From RGIG1959 sp964564305 (lineage in GTDB: Bacteria > Bacillota > Clostridia > Oscillospirales > Acutalibacteraceae): a stretch of 33,494 nt of DNA. The notes under the pieces were generated by a model. It was not told the origin of the DNA. It saw only the letters and a list, made by a program, of their open reading frames with translations, and searched no databases. The stretch spans positions 1-33,494 of the forward strand of contig CAZMAM010000015.1 in the NCBI GenBank assembly GCA_964564305.1, read 5' to 3'. The position numbers and the translations under genes are program-made. This document shows, piece by piece, positions 1 to 8,258 of the stretch (position 1 is the first letter of the stretch; the number at the start of each line of letters is the position of its first letter).

Positions 1-70
1 CTATTGGAAAAAAGACATTTTTTGGTCGGACGGATATTTCGCCTGTAGCATTGGGAGGTGTCATCGACAA

Positions 71-3000
71 CTATCCGACGCTATATCGAGTCGCAGGCCT
101 GAAAAAACTTATGTATTGACACGAAATAGCGGGCGACGAAGAGCGTATACCTTCGGGAAGTTCGTCTGCGCTATCGTAATAATCGGTGATATACGCGTTG
201 CTCCAGTCGGAGGGAAGCTCTTCCTTAAAGGTATATTGGTATTCGTGTCCGTCGGGCGCGTATTTGGGCATATAATCGGGGGCGTTTAGATTGGCAGAAA
301 TACTTCCGGAAATATTGATGCCATAGCTTTCACCGTCAGATGATTTTGACGCAGTCCCAGTAAACCGATATGTAACCGGCCATGTGACATTATCTTTTGA
401 TTCAAGATATATCGTTTGTCCACGTGCATCTTGACAGGATGTTCTTAGTGAGGTTCCCCTATAAGATTCAAGAGTGGTATTATCCATATGGAACGGTCCG
501 GTAATTTCTTTTCCGTCACGGTACGCATGGAGTTTAAGCCATTCGGGGAATTTGTATTCGGTAAGTCCGCTGGGAATAAAAAATATTTTATCATAGCCCA
601 TCGCTACGGACAGCGTATTGACAAATTCCCATTTTCCGGTGGCACTGTTATATTCCGATTTCTCGGTTATATAATCTTCTCCATGTGTCAGGGCGCTGTT
701 GGTCTTTTTCTCGCCCAATTCCTCTTTTACGGTGTATTGATACGCCTGAACCAAACCTTTGGAATCCTGATAATACATGGGCAGAGGTTTGCCGCTTGAA
801 TCCAGCAGAAATTCGCCTTCTACTTTGCTGCCCGAACTGTCTGTTTTCAGGCGAACGCCTGTGCCTTTGGATTGCCACGCGGTATTTTTGAATGTCGGAT
901 CAATCACAACGGAATTGACAGTTTTCTCGTTTGTTCCGTCCGCCTCGGCCTGAACCAGCGTCACGGTGAGATCCGGCCGGATTTTATCTTTATTGTTCGC
1001 GTCGTTCCACGTTTTGATAAACGCCGCCGTGGTGGATATGGTATTGGTAAAGGTGTTGTTGCTCGAACCCACGTTTACCATTTTCTTGTCGGGATTTTTG
1101 GTTTCGTACGCATCGGTTTCCTGCACATAATAGTGATACAGTTTTCCGTTGGTGTCCACTTTCGGCATTCCCGTGAATTTTTCTTCCCTGTCGGGAATCC
1201 ATTTGCCGTTTTGATAATTGTACACCACCGTCATATTTTGTACCGATGTCGACGAAGAAGCCGAACCGCCGTCCGAATACCGCCGCAATTCGTATTTCAC
1301 CGTATACGACGTACACGCCAGCGGCGCGTTCGCTTTATCACTCGCTAAAATGATTTTCTTAAACGGAATGTCAATCAGTTCCCGCGCGTTTTCCCAATGG
1401 TCGGTAAGCGTCACGGTGTAATTGTTTCCGGGCCCGAACGCGTTCAATACAACACCCCACGGCTTCACTGAGTTCGTATACCCTGCCGGCGGCCTCGTTT
1501 CCTCCACAATATAATGCCCGTTGAAATCTAATTTGAGTTCTGGCCAAGTTATCCAGCCATCACTGCTACTTGTCTTTGTGTCAATTGTAGTGGTCGTCTT
1601 GGAACCGGCGTCATACTTTTTGAGTGTAAATTCCGCTCCGGAAAGCGCCTTTCCGCTGTCATCAACTTTTTTGATTTTAATGGTGCCTTTTATTGGTTCA
1701 ATTGGTTCCCAGCGAATTTTGAAGAAACCTACGCCGGCCTGTGTGTATTGCGTGGGAATGGCCACGCCGATGATTGCCGTGTTGCCGGTGATTTCTTTGA
1801 CGAATATCCGCACGATCTTTCCCGGAGTTGCGCTGTTGTAATGGTATTGATAATTTCCGTCTTTATTTATGCCGACATGCGCGCACATTAAATCCAGAAT
1901 CATCTGTTCGGTGATTTTTACCGTGCTGTTTTCCTGAGGAGAAATGGTGGTTCTCCAATACAGCAAATCACCCGCAAGGCCGCTGGTCTGATGCAGTTTT
2001 GACAAATCCGCATCTATCCACGCGTGTTGTCCCATCAGTTTCAGGAGGTCTTCATCGGAGTTGAACATAACATACGGGTTAACGCCCGAGGCGCTCCCAT
2101 TAACATCCGAGTAAACATTTGTTGCGCCGAGCAGAAAATCGGTTACCTTGTTAGGCTCGATTTTGAATTTCCACGTTCCAGGAAGAAAGTTGGCATTGGC
2201 GGCAACGGTGTTTACGCCGAATATCGATTTAACCGCCGTGGAAACGGTATTAATTGCCCTTTTCACGCCTTTGCCGAAGGAATTGGACATTTCCACTTCC
2301 ATACAATGTATCGCGGTCGGGGCAAGGTATACGGTCAGCGCGCCGGATTCGGCATCGTAACTCCATGCGTTATCTTCCTGTGTATACGGAACGCCGTTTA
2401 CGGTGACGCAATCAACGGTATTGCTCTTCACGGAATGCAGCGCGTCCTCATCGTTGGCAAGAATAATCTCGCTGTATACCGAAGAGGCGGGAAGCGTTAC
2501 TTTGCCGTTTTCCGCCACATTGCCCTTGACTTTGACGGATTCTCCGGAAAAGTCAAACGATACCGCAGAGGAAGCGCTCGGAACGGTGTACAGCAATTGG
2601 ATTCGGGAAGAATCGATGATATTTTGACCGTCGCGATTCTCTTTGGTGTACTTTTTCGGCACATATATAATGCCGGTTCGTTTATCCATCACAAATCCGT
2701 CGAGCATTTCGGCGTTTAAATTGTTCTTTGCGGCATCCCAGTCGGTAAGTACACCGCCGTCGATGTCCGCGCCGACCCATGCGGCATAATACCCCGATCT
2801 CGGGTTGATTTCAAACAAAGGCGTCATAAACGAACTGTGCGAAAGCAGCGCGGTGTAATTGTCCGATACGCCGTCTTTGTCCTCGTCCGCCCACAGTTTA
2901 TCCAAGGTGGCGTCAGGAAGCATACCGCCGTCTACTAATGTAGTGGTAACCGTGAGCAAATCGTTGCCGATTGCCTGTTCTCCCGGGCCGACATACCGGA

Positions 3001-3457
3001 TGTCCGCGTTTTTCAAAATATATTCCTCAATATCCGCGACGTTTGCGCGTTGAGAAACATTGACGGGTTTCATTGCGCTTGATCCGGCGGAACCCTCTTT
3101 GCTGAAAACGGGATATACGATGATATTTTCGTTTACCGTGAAGGTGGCGGTATTTTGGGTGACCAGCGCCGTTTCACTGTTATCCTCGCCGAACAGAGCA
3201 AGGCTGTCACAAAAATACCCTTCATTCGGAGTTACCTTAACGGTGATTTGGTCACCGGATTTTACGGTGACGGTATTTTCGCTTGTTTCGGCAAATGCCG
3301 CGGTTCCGTCTTGTACCGCCTGTAATGTGGCGGTAACGGGTTCTCGTATCTCTTCCGCCATAACCGGGAGAAGAGAGACGGGAATCATGCCGATAAACAG
3401 GGCGGCCGCAAGCAAAAGCGAAATAAGCCGGTTCCATTTGCTGGTTGTTTCTTGCAT
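71..3457 (-). CDS. Secreted adhesin-like protein with Cna-B/SpaA-type domain
   Basis: About 1128 aa. An upstream ATG at 3466 abuts its own AAAGG, whereas the ATG at 3457 has that AGGA 8-9 nt away, so 3457 is the preferred start. The N-terminus is a signal peptide: a charged start, a hydrophobic run LISLLLAAALFIGMIPVSLL and then MAEE. Next comes a bacterial-repeat-like stretch (VKVTPNEGYF). Around residues 594-695 a Cna-B/SpaA-like domain starts GTIKIKKVDDSGKALSGAEF and contains VEETRPPAGYT, the pattern of isopeptide-bonded pilin domains. More beta-rich repeats follow, with recurring KEEL and VNT/TNT boundaries. No LPxTG motif or C-terminal membrane anchor is present before the stop. The last ~25 residues (Cys- and Arg-bearing) look unlike the rest, and in-frame codons after the stop again resemble this protein type, so a premature stop or frameshift is possible. 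The specific role is unknown; a cell-surface or adhesion function is inferred. Confidence 0.8.
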   Translation of the reverse strand: MQETTSKWNRLISLLLAAALFIGMIPVSLLPVMAEEIREPVTATLQAVQDGTAAFAETSENTVTVKSGDQITVKVTPNEGYFCDSLALFGEDNSETALVTQNTATFTVNENIIVYPVFSKEGSAGSSAMKPVNVSQRANVADIEEYILKNADIRYVGPGEQAIGNDLLTVTTTLVDGGMLPDATLDKLWADEDKDGVSDNYTALLSHSSFMTPLFEINPRSGYYAAWVGADIDGGVLTDWDAAKNNLNAEMLDGFVMDKRTGIIYVPKKYTKENRDGQNIIDSSRIQLLYTVPSASSAVSFDFSGESVKVKGNVAENGKVTLPASSVYSEIILANDEDALHSVKSNTVDCVTVNGVPYTQEDNAWSYDAESGALTVYLAPTAIHCMEVEMSNSFGKGVKRAINTVSTAVKSIFGVNTVAANANFLPGTWKFKIEPNKVTDFLLGATNVYSDVNGSASGVNPYVMFNSDEDLLKLMGQHAWIDADLSKLHQTSGLAGDLLYWRTTISPQENSTVKITEQMILDLMCAHVGINKDGNYQYHYNSATPGKIVRIFVKEITGNTAIIGVAIPTQYTQAGVGFFKIRWEPIEPIKGTIKIKKVDDSGKALSGAEFTLKKYDAGSKTTTTIDTKTSSSDGWITWPELKLDFNGHYIVEETRPPAGYTNSVKPWGVVLNAFGPGNNYTVTLTDHWENARELIDIPFKKIILASDKANAPLACTSYTVKYELRRYSDGGSASSSTSVQNMTVVYNYQNGKWIPDREEKFTGMPKVDTNGKLYHYYVQETDAYETKNPDKKMVNVGSSNNTFTNTISTTAAFIKTWNDANNKDKIRPDLTVTLVQAEADGTNEKTVNSVVIDPTFKNTAWQSKGTGVRLKTDSSGSKVEGEFLLDSSGKPLPMYYQDSKGLVQAYQYTVKEELGEKKTNSALTHGEDYITEKSEYNSATGKWEFVNTLSVAMGYDKIFFIPSGLTEYKFPEWLKLHAYRDGKEITGPFHMDNTTLESYRGTSLRTSCQDARGQTIYLESKDNVTWPVTYRFTGTASKSSDGESYGINISGSISANLNAPDYMPKYAPDGHEYQYTFKEELPSDWSNAYITDYYDSADELPEGIRSSSPAISCQYISFFRPATRYSVG

Positions 3458-3486
3458 AAAGCTCATCCTTTCAAATAAATTTGTAT

Positions 3487-3515
3487 AAAAAAAGCACCCG
3501 ATTTTTCGAGTGCTT
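3487..3515 (-). terminator. Intrinsic terminator or attenuator hairpin
   Basis: On the minus strand AAGCACTCGA and TCGGGTGCTT pair around a short A-rich loop with one mismatch, and a run of seven T follows. It lies about 90 nt after the CAP-protein gene and would end that transcript. It also ends only ~30 nt before the start codon of the adhesin-like gene, which leaves no room for a promoter between them. Confidence 0.8.
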
Positions 3516-3603
3516 AAAACAAAGGTAATTAAATTGTGGTAAAATTATCTGTATTGTTAAAGAGGATCAGTTTGGCACAGGGAAAAATGACGGGCCATAT
3601 TAT

Positions 3604-4749
3604 TTATTCGTATTCGTCTGTGCAAAAGAAATGAAGGCAATTATAGCAACTATCGTCCTTAGTAATGTTACAGCCTACGCCCACCCACTTCACCGGTGTG
3701 GGATCTGTACTTTCCTTGGTTCCGGCCATAATAATATTCCAGTGCGACGGGCTGTTGCGGTAACTTTCTACAATTTCTGTTGCAATCATATCGGCTGTCG
3801 GTTCAAGCCAAGTGCATTGAATACATTCACCCGCCACAAAATCATATGGTTTTCCCGCTTCAATCAAGGAATTAGCATATTCGGTAGACATGCTGGGATA
3901 ATAGTATCCATAACCGGGCATGGTTTCAACATAATGCCCATACTGGTACGCAGCACATGCTTCCATCGTATCTTCCCAATTGTGGGAAAAATCCGAATAA
4001 AGCTGTTTACTCCGATATTCCGCAACCAAAGAAGCTCTTGCCAACTGAATAATGGGTTCGCCTCCTGCGGCTACTCTGTAGGCGTTAATTTTTTGTACGA
4101 TCAGTCTGGATATTTCTCTTTCGTCCGGGTAAGTGCCAGGAGTCGGTTTAGGAGGTTCCGGCCATGTGGGTACATATTCGGGTAAAAGAGGCGTATTTTC
4201 CGGAGTGACGACACGTTCCGTTGTGGTCGTCGTTTCTTCGGTGGTTGTGGTGGCGCGGGGATCTTCCGGCCCGCTTAAGGGATTATCCGTGCCCGCGCAA
4301 ATGCGGTAGTAAAGCGCCATCGGCTCATACAGGCAATCGACCCAGTCGTGATTTTGCACCGGCTGCCCGTGCAAACGCCGCCATTCATCGCACGGCGGCT
4401 CAAACCGTCCGTGTGAACGCATATTCCACGCAATCGTATCCGGGTCATCGTATAGGCAATTGGTAGGTTCTATTATTCCGGACGCGACCAGATACGCACT
4501 GAGGACGTCCACCATATCTCCGTGGCCGCTGTCGTCGAAATCGCCGTATTTATCTACCGCGCCGTGTTCCACATATTCCTCATACGTTGTTTTCTTGCTT
4601 CTGTTTAGGAACCAGTCAACACCGTCGTCCTCCGCCGTTACGGGCGCCGTCATTGCCGCTGCGCATCCGATGATAATCGCCAATGCCGAGATAAGGGCGA
4701 TGAGTTTCTTGCTGGCGCCGTTTATATATGAAAACCGAGTTTTTTTCAT
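3604..4749 (-). CDS. Secreted CAP-domain protein with dockerin-like motif
   Basis: About 381 aa. An in-frame ATG at 4770 lacks a Shine-Dalgarno; the ATG at 4749 has AGGAG about 10 nt upstream (encoded within the longer reading), so 4749 is chosen. A signal peptide is evident (KKLIALISALAIIIGCAAAM, then VTAEDD). Near residues 48-75 a single dockerin/EF-hand-like loop reads GDFDDSGHGDMVDVLSAYL. A Thr-rich linker (TTTTEETTTTTE) near residue 170 separates it from a C-terminal CAP (SCP/PR-1 superfamily) domain of about 160 aa, shown by INAYRVAAGG, the conserved SPSHWNIIM and VGVGCNI. Six or more cysteines in the CAP domain may form disulfides. CAP proteins are secreted, and their activity in bacteria is mostly undefined. 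One dockerin repeat instead of two makes cohesin binding uncertain. It is expressed from one or both promoters in the gap upstream. Confidence 0.85.
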   Translation of the reverse strand: MKKTRFSYINGASKKLIALISALAIIIGCAAAMTAPVTAEDDGVDWFLNRSKKTTYEEYVEHGAVDKYGDFDDSGHGDMVDVLSAYLVASGIIEPTNCLYDDPDTIAWNMRSHGRFEPPCDEWRRLHGQPVQNHDWVDCLYEPMALYYRICAGTDNPLSGPEDPRATTTTEETTTTTERVVTPENTPLLPEYVPTWPEPPKPTPGTYPDEREISRLIVQKINAYRVAAGGEPIIQLARASLVAEYRSKQLYSDFSHNWEDTMEACAAYQYGHYVETMPGYGYYYPSMSTEYANSLIEAGKPYDFVAGECIQCTWLEPTADMIATEIVESYRNSPSHWNIIMAGTKESTDPTPVKWVGVGCNITKDDSCYNCLHFFCTDEYE

Positions 4750-4904
4750 TTTCTTCAATCTCCTTTTCATTTACCGTATGCATTGTGTTTCTTTCGTCTT
4801 CGATCCTACCGATGAGAACCCATAATCTGTGGCGGTAATGACCGGATTATCCGGCTTTCGCGATGCCGCAAACCGGCTGCGCAGCAGCTTTTCCCCGCGA
4901 TTTC

Positions 4905-4933
4905 AGTCTATCGCGTCCGGATCGGTTTGTCAA
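4905..4933 (-). promoter_or_regulatory. Candidate proximal promoter of the CAP-protein gene
   Basis: TTGACA (4933-4928), a 17-nt spacer and TAGACT (4910-4905). The -35 is perfect and the -10 is weak, suggesting activation. The palindrome AAAATCGCGATTTT lies just upstream at 4938-4951. The ~150-nt leader that follows contains CCGGATTATCCGG and other short inverted repeats of unknown role. Confidence 0.45.
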
Positions 4934-4962
4934 GGCAAAATCGCGATTTTCCGGATATTTTT

Positions 4963-5019
4963 TTAGTCTGCGATGCGCCCACGCTTTCGCTTTACACGGT
5001 CTGACCGGTTCTGTTTCAC
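4963..5019 (-). CDS. Possible 18-codon basic leader peptide
   Basis: A GTG start is preceded 7 nt away by GGGGAGGG, a very strong ribosome binding site. It encodes MKQNRSDRVKRKRGRIAD and stops at TAA. It lies about 55 nt downstream of the operator-bearing promoter at 5077-5105 and upstream of the CAP-protein gene. The peptide has nine Lys/Arg residues and no hydrophobic segment. I recognise no family. It could be a leader peptide, a short regulatory peptide, or a fortuitous ORF beside a real regulatory sequence; only the spacing and strength of the ribosome binding site support translation. Confidence 0.35.
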   Translation of the reverse strand: MKQNRSDRVKRKRGRIAD

Positions 5020-5076
5020 GGTTTTTCCCTCCCCATATGCCTTCAATTGGTGGCGTCTTTTTTTGTCTGCAACTTT

Positions 5077-5105
5077 ACAATACCACATCTGGTATTCTTT
5101 GTCAA
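5077..5105 (-). promoter_or_regulatory. Promoter overlapped by an 18-bp palindromic operator
   Basis: TTGACA (5105-5100), a 17-nt spacer and TATTGT (5082-5077). The perfect interrupted palindrome AATACCA-CATC-TGGTATT occupies 5079-5096, filling the spacer and most of the -10, the classic place for a repressor. It sits immediately after the stop codon of the membrane-protein gene and points to the 18-codon ORF and the CAP-protein gene. I cannot assign the palindrome to a known regulator. Confidence 0.75.
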
Positions 5106-5124
5106 GTATAATCTGCATATTGTA

Positions 5125-6009
5125 TTAAATTTTTTTGGGGCTGTGGAAAGCCAGCGGCCTGTTTTTCGGGGATACAGGCTTTTTGCGTTGTTTTCGCACC
5201 TGTACTTCGGCTTTCCATGGTGTAAGGGGCACGGTTGCGCCGGCTTGCTTTAATTCTATGTAGGTTTTTATGGCGTGAACATTGACCCAAAATTGTCTGT
5301 GCTTGGAGTTAGGGCAGTGGAATTGATCCGGGTAGTCGGGCAAAAAGACGTGGGAGCCCACCAAATCGAGGAGCATCGGATTGTAGCACTTTTGAGGTAT
5401 GCTCACCAAAAGAGATTCTTCTTTATGGTATGCCGCGCTTGCGCGCTCCATCCAGCGCACAAAAACCGGATTGTTTGCATATTTTTTTGTAAGCCGGATG
5501 CTCTCCGTATCGGCGGCAAATGAATAGATAAGCCGCCAAACAATGCACAAGATTCCGGCGGCAAGCGCGGAAAAGAGCGCTTTCCATGAAAAAGGCAAAT
5601 AAACAACAACATCGGATAAAATAACAAAGCTGGCCAATACGGCAATAACTACGAGGCCGCTACATTCCAGGAATGCCCGGCAGTACCCTTGAGAATCCAT
5701 TCCCGATTCGCTTGTGGTGTTGGATTCCTTTCTATTCTTTATGCGTTTCAGCACAAAACAAACGGTTGCGGCAATCACCAAACCGGCTATGACCACTCCC
5801 GCCAATACAAACCCAATCCACACAGAGGTTCCGAAGCAGGATGCGCTCTCCCTTCGGGCGGAAACAGCATCGATCTCACCGGTTTTCCCCGCGACCCATT
5901 GAGCAACCAACTCGACAAGAGACATCGGTCGAAAAGGCCACGAAATCAGTGTTTCGAAGAGTAGCCAAAGCCCACAGAACGCCAGAATAAGAATCACTTG
6001 GGTTTTCAA
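5125..6009 (-). CDS. Multi-pass membrane protein of unknown function
   Basis: About 294 aa from a TTG start; no ATG or GTG fits upstream in frame before hydrophobic sequence begins, and the ribosome binding site is weak (GGAAAAATAAAATA). Four hydrophobic segments lie near residues 4-28, 62-88, 113-135 and 139-162. They are followed by a soluble C-terminal region of about 130 aa ending in a Lys/Arg/Pro-rich tail (QVRKQRKKPVSPKNRPLAF). I recognise no family or catalytic motif. It is monocistronic, with its own promoter at 6079-6108 and the CAP-gene regulatory region directly behind it. Confidence 0.7.
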   Translation of the reverse strand: MKTQVILILAFCGLWLLFETLISWPFRPMSLVELVAQWVAGKTGEIDAVSARRESASCFGTSVWIGFVLAGVVIAGLVIAATVCFVLKRIKNRKESNTTSESGMDSQGYCRAFLECSGLVVIAVLASFVILSDVVVYLPFSWKALFSALAAGILCIVWRLIYSFAADTESIRLTKKYANNPVFVRWMERASAAYHKEESLLVSIPQKCYNPMLLDLVGSHVFLPDYPDQFHCPNSKHRQFWVNVHAIKTYIELKQAGATVPLTPWKAEVQVRKQRKKPVSPKNRPLAFHSPKKI

Positions 6010-6078
6010 TATTTTATTTTTCCAAGAGAGTTTAAGTAAATTTGGTCTTGCAGCAGAATTCTACATTGAATCTGTCTT

Positions 6079-6108
6079 ATAATACACTTGTTTCGTTTGG
6101 CGTGACAA
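6079..6108 (-). promoter_or_regulatory. Sigma-A-type promoter of the membrane-protein gene
   Basis: TTGTCA (6108-6103), an 18-nt spacer and TATTAT (6084-6079) on the minus strand, about 70 nt upstream of the TTG start. Confidence 0.55.
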
Positions 6109-6243
6109 AATTTAAGCCGGTACCTACATGGTTAAGAAATTACTTGAAGTCTCCTTTAACTGCTCCATAATATTATTGCTTTACTGGAAATTGCACAATG
6201 TGAATCCGTTCAATGCCCAATCAAAAGAAGAAGCTGTTATCCC

Positions 6244-6732
6244 TCATTTTTTCGATGATATTCCTGTTTTCGGATACGAAAACCGCTTATGTTGTGTCAG
6301 CTCATCTTTGTATCTTTGGATATAATATTTTGCCATCGCCAAATTCTGCTCCGAAAAATTTCCGCATTCCTCCGGTTTTGCGCCTGGGATTTCCCCGGAA
6401 TACCCGAGAATAAGATCACACATGGCGAGGACCAAACCGTACACGTCAGGGGAGGACAGATCTCCGAACATCAGCAGGTAAAATCCCGTGCGGCACCCCA
6501 TCGGGCCGAAATAAACCACATCCTCTTTTTGCTCGCTGTTGCGCAGAAAAGTAGCTCCCAAATGTTCAATGGTGTGTACGGCGGGAGTATCCATCACCGG
6601 CTCGCGATTGGGCGCGGTAAAGCGCAAATCGAATGTGGTGACCGCGACATCCCCCTTACGGTCTTTGCGCGACACATAAAGCCCGGGAAGCAAGGCTAAG
6701 TGATTCACCGTAAAGCTTTCGATACGGTTCAT
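6244..6732 (-). CDS. luxS: S-ribosylhomocysteine lyase
   Basis: 162 aa, the usual LuxS length. LuxS splits S-ribosylhomocysteine into homocysteine and the AI-2 precursor 4,5-dihydroxypentane-2,3-dione, in the cytosolic activated-methyl cycle. The metal ligands are visible as H53-TI-E56-H57 (HxxEH) and C123 (EECGNFSEQNL), with the catalytic C80 in GPMGCRTGFYL. The start has a strong GAGGAGG ribosome binding site. It stands alone: no pfs (nucleosidase) or methionine gene is adjacent, so it probably serves the wider methyl cycle. Confidence 0.97.
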   Translation of the reverse strand: MNRIESFTVNHLALLPGLYVSRKDRKGDVAVTTFDLRFTAPNREPVMDTPAVHTIEHLGATFLRNSEQKEDVVYFGPMGCRTGFYLLMFGDLSSPDVYGLVLAMCDLILGYSGEIPGAKPEECGNFSEQNLAMAKYYIQRYKDELTQHKRFSYPKTGISSKK

Positions 6733-6790
6733 AAACGATACCTCCTCATGCGACGATTGGTTCTCAATTCCTGTGGACTAAGGTTAAATG

Positions 6791-6820
6791 TATATATCAT
6801 AAATCTGTCCTGTCCCTCAA
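6791..6820 (-). promoter_or_regulatory. luxS: Candidate luxS promoter
   Basis: TTGAGG (6820-6815), an 18-nt spacer and TATATA (6796-6791) on the minus strand, about 60 nt before luxS. The fit is moderate. Confidence 0.4.
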
Positions 6821-7049
6821 AGAAGTGCCATTCTTATCTTTCCCTACGGCAGGCCCGCTGACGCTATAGCCCATAAGAAAATCCGCTGCCGCAGTCTGAG
6901 CAAATCAGAAAATAAACTCCCGGCTGCAGAAGCTCCGCTACACATTCATTCTATCACAAAATATCCGTACTGACAATCCATAGAAATGCAGCAATGACCT
7001 TAATTCGCAAGACTTTTCCTGATTCATACCGGATATCCCGTGAAATAAC
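6821..7049. other. Gap with possible decayed coding remnant
   Basis: No intact gene is seen. On the minus strand near 6945-6880 an open stretch reads ELLQPGVYFLICSDCGSGF and hits a stop; one frame over, the reading continues as GYSVSGPAVGKDKNGTSLRD. This looks like a frameshifted remnant of a small Cys-containing protein or a non-coding element. I cannot name it. Confidence 0.25.
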
Positions 7050-7078
7050 TTGCATTCACCATTTTGCGGTCGTATAAT
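7050..7078 (+). promoter_or_regulatory. Promoter of the PPOX-family gene
   Basis: TTGCAT (7050-7055), a 17-nt spacer and TATAAT (7073-7078), 45 nt before the start codon at 7123. Confidence 0.75.
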
Positions 7079-7122
7079 AAAAAGCGGATGAAAGATTCCA
7101 TGAAATGATTTAGGAGGGCATA

Positions 7123-7527
7123 ATGATGTCACATGCAGAAAAGGTAAATGAATTTCTGGAAAAAGCCAAAGTATTCTACTTTCTCACAACGGACGGAGAT
7201 CAACCTAAAGGCCGTCCGTTCGGATTTCATTTGCTCAAAGATGATAAAATTTATTTTGGATGCGGAACATTTAAAAATGTTTTCCGTCAACTGACCGCAA
7301 ACCCAAAGGTAGAAGTACTGGCCGTGACCGATGAGGAATTTATGCGCTATGACGGAATGGCAAAAATTGTAAAAGATGAAACTCTTCTGGCAAAGGTAAG
7401 AGAAGTAATGCCCGATATCATGGCGATGTACGACAGAAACGGCTGGGAAATGGGTCTGTTTTATCTTGAAAACGGTCACGCCGAAATTCGCGGAATGATG
7501 GATTTAAAAGAAGAATTTGATGTTTAA
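7123..7527 (+). CDS. Pyridoxamine 5'-phosphate oxidase-family flavoprotein
   Basis: 134 aa with the split-barrel PPOX fold pattern: an N-terminal helix (AEKVNEFLEKAKVFYFLTT), the strand pair QPKGRPFGFHLL, then KIYFGCGTFKNVFRQL and NPKVEVLAV. Family members bind FMN or F420 and include small reductases and nitroimidazole-resistance-like proteins. The substrate cannot be told here. AGGAGG lies 5 nt before the first of two adjacent ATG codons (7123, 7126); either may serve. The lipoprotein gene follows after 52 nt and may be co-transcribed. Confidence 0.9.
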   Translation: MMSHAEKVNEFLEKAKVFYFLTTDGDQPKGRPFGFHLLKDDKIYFGCGTFKNVFRQLTANPKVEVLAVTDEEFMRYDGMAKIVKDETLLAKVREVMPDIMAMYDRNGWEMGLFYLENGHAEIRGMMDLKEEFDV

Positions 7528-7579
7528 GGAAAATATCCGGTAACCACTTTGCGCTTATTTTGCGCCGGAGGATGCTTCG

Positions 7580-8119
7580 ATGAAAAAATTATGGATATTT
7601 GCTTTAATGGCTGCTTTGGCACTTAGCAGTACCGCCTGCGGCCACTCGGGCCTGCCTGTGAATACGGGAACATCGCGGTCGACCGAGACAGAGACAGATC
7701 CCGGAAACAACGAAGCCTCCCGCGCCGCAATCACAACCGTTGCGCAGCAAACAGAAACTTCAAAAGAGGGGCAAAAAATGCACATTCAGGTAACCGATGA
7801 AACCCATACCGTAATATTTGAGCTGAATAACAGTCCGGCGGCGAAATCCCTTTATGATCAGCTGCCGTTACGAACCGATGTGGAAAATTATTCCGATGAC
7901 GAGAAGATTTTCTATCCGAAAATATTGAATACCGACCGTGCAATCAACGCGGACGCAAAAAAAGGCACACTGGCTTATTTTTCGCCTTGGGGCGATGTTG
8001 TGATGTACTACCGTGATTTCGGTTCATACACCGGATTATACGAACTGGGATATGCCATCTCCGGGGCTGATGTCATCCAATTCCTGAGCGGAACCATCGA
8101 TATTACCGCCTTGAACTAA
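7580..8119 (+). CDS. Lipoprotein with cyclophilin-like domain
   Basis: 179 aa. The N-terminus is a lipoprotein signal: MKKLWIFALMAALALSSTAC, with C20 as the lipidated cysteine. A Thr/Ser/Glu-rich linker to about residue 68 spans the wall. The rest (HIQVTDETHTVIFELNNSPAA, LYDQLPLRTDVENYSDDEKIF, GTLAYFSPWGDVVMYYRDF, LYELGYAISG) matches the cyclophilin-like fold common in clostridial lipoproteins; these generally lack proven isomerase activity. GGAGG lies about 8 nt before the ATG. Ligand or partner is unknown. Confidence 0.88.
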   Translation: MKKLWIFALMAALALSSTACGHSGLPVNTGTSRSTETETDPGNNEASRAAITTVAQQTETSKEGQKMHIQVTDETHTVIFELNNSPAAKSLYDQLPLRTDVENYSDDEKIFYPKILNTDRAINADAKKGTLAYFSPWGDVVMYYRDFGSYTGLYELGYAISGADVIQFLSGTIDITALN

Positions 8120-8258
8120 GGCCGAGAAAAAACTTCTCAACCGATTTTACGCAGGCACCGGGCACAAAAAAACAGCGGCTTTCGGTTGCCTGCGTACCAA
8201 CCGGAGAGTCACTGTATATAATGCATGGCGCTTGATAGGATTGTTCCCCGATAACCGT

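Noticed and set aside
2024..2719. 231-codon plus-strand frame opposite the adhesin gene
   Set aside because: Antisense shadow of a coding gene with atypical His/Arg/Gly-rich composition.
6740..6960. SAM or SAH riboswitch upstream of luxS
   Set aside because: The expected conserved cores are not present on the minus strand.
8124..8195. Terminator after the cyclophilin-like lipoprotein (GAGAA/TTCTC and GCAGGCA/TGCCTGC stems)
   Set aside because: Stems are short or have large loops and no T run follows; not strong enough to call.
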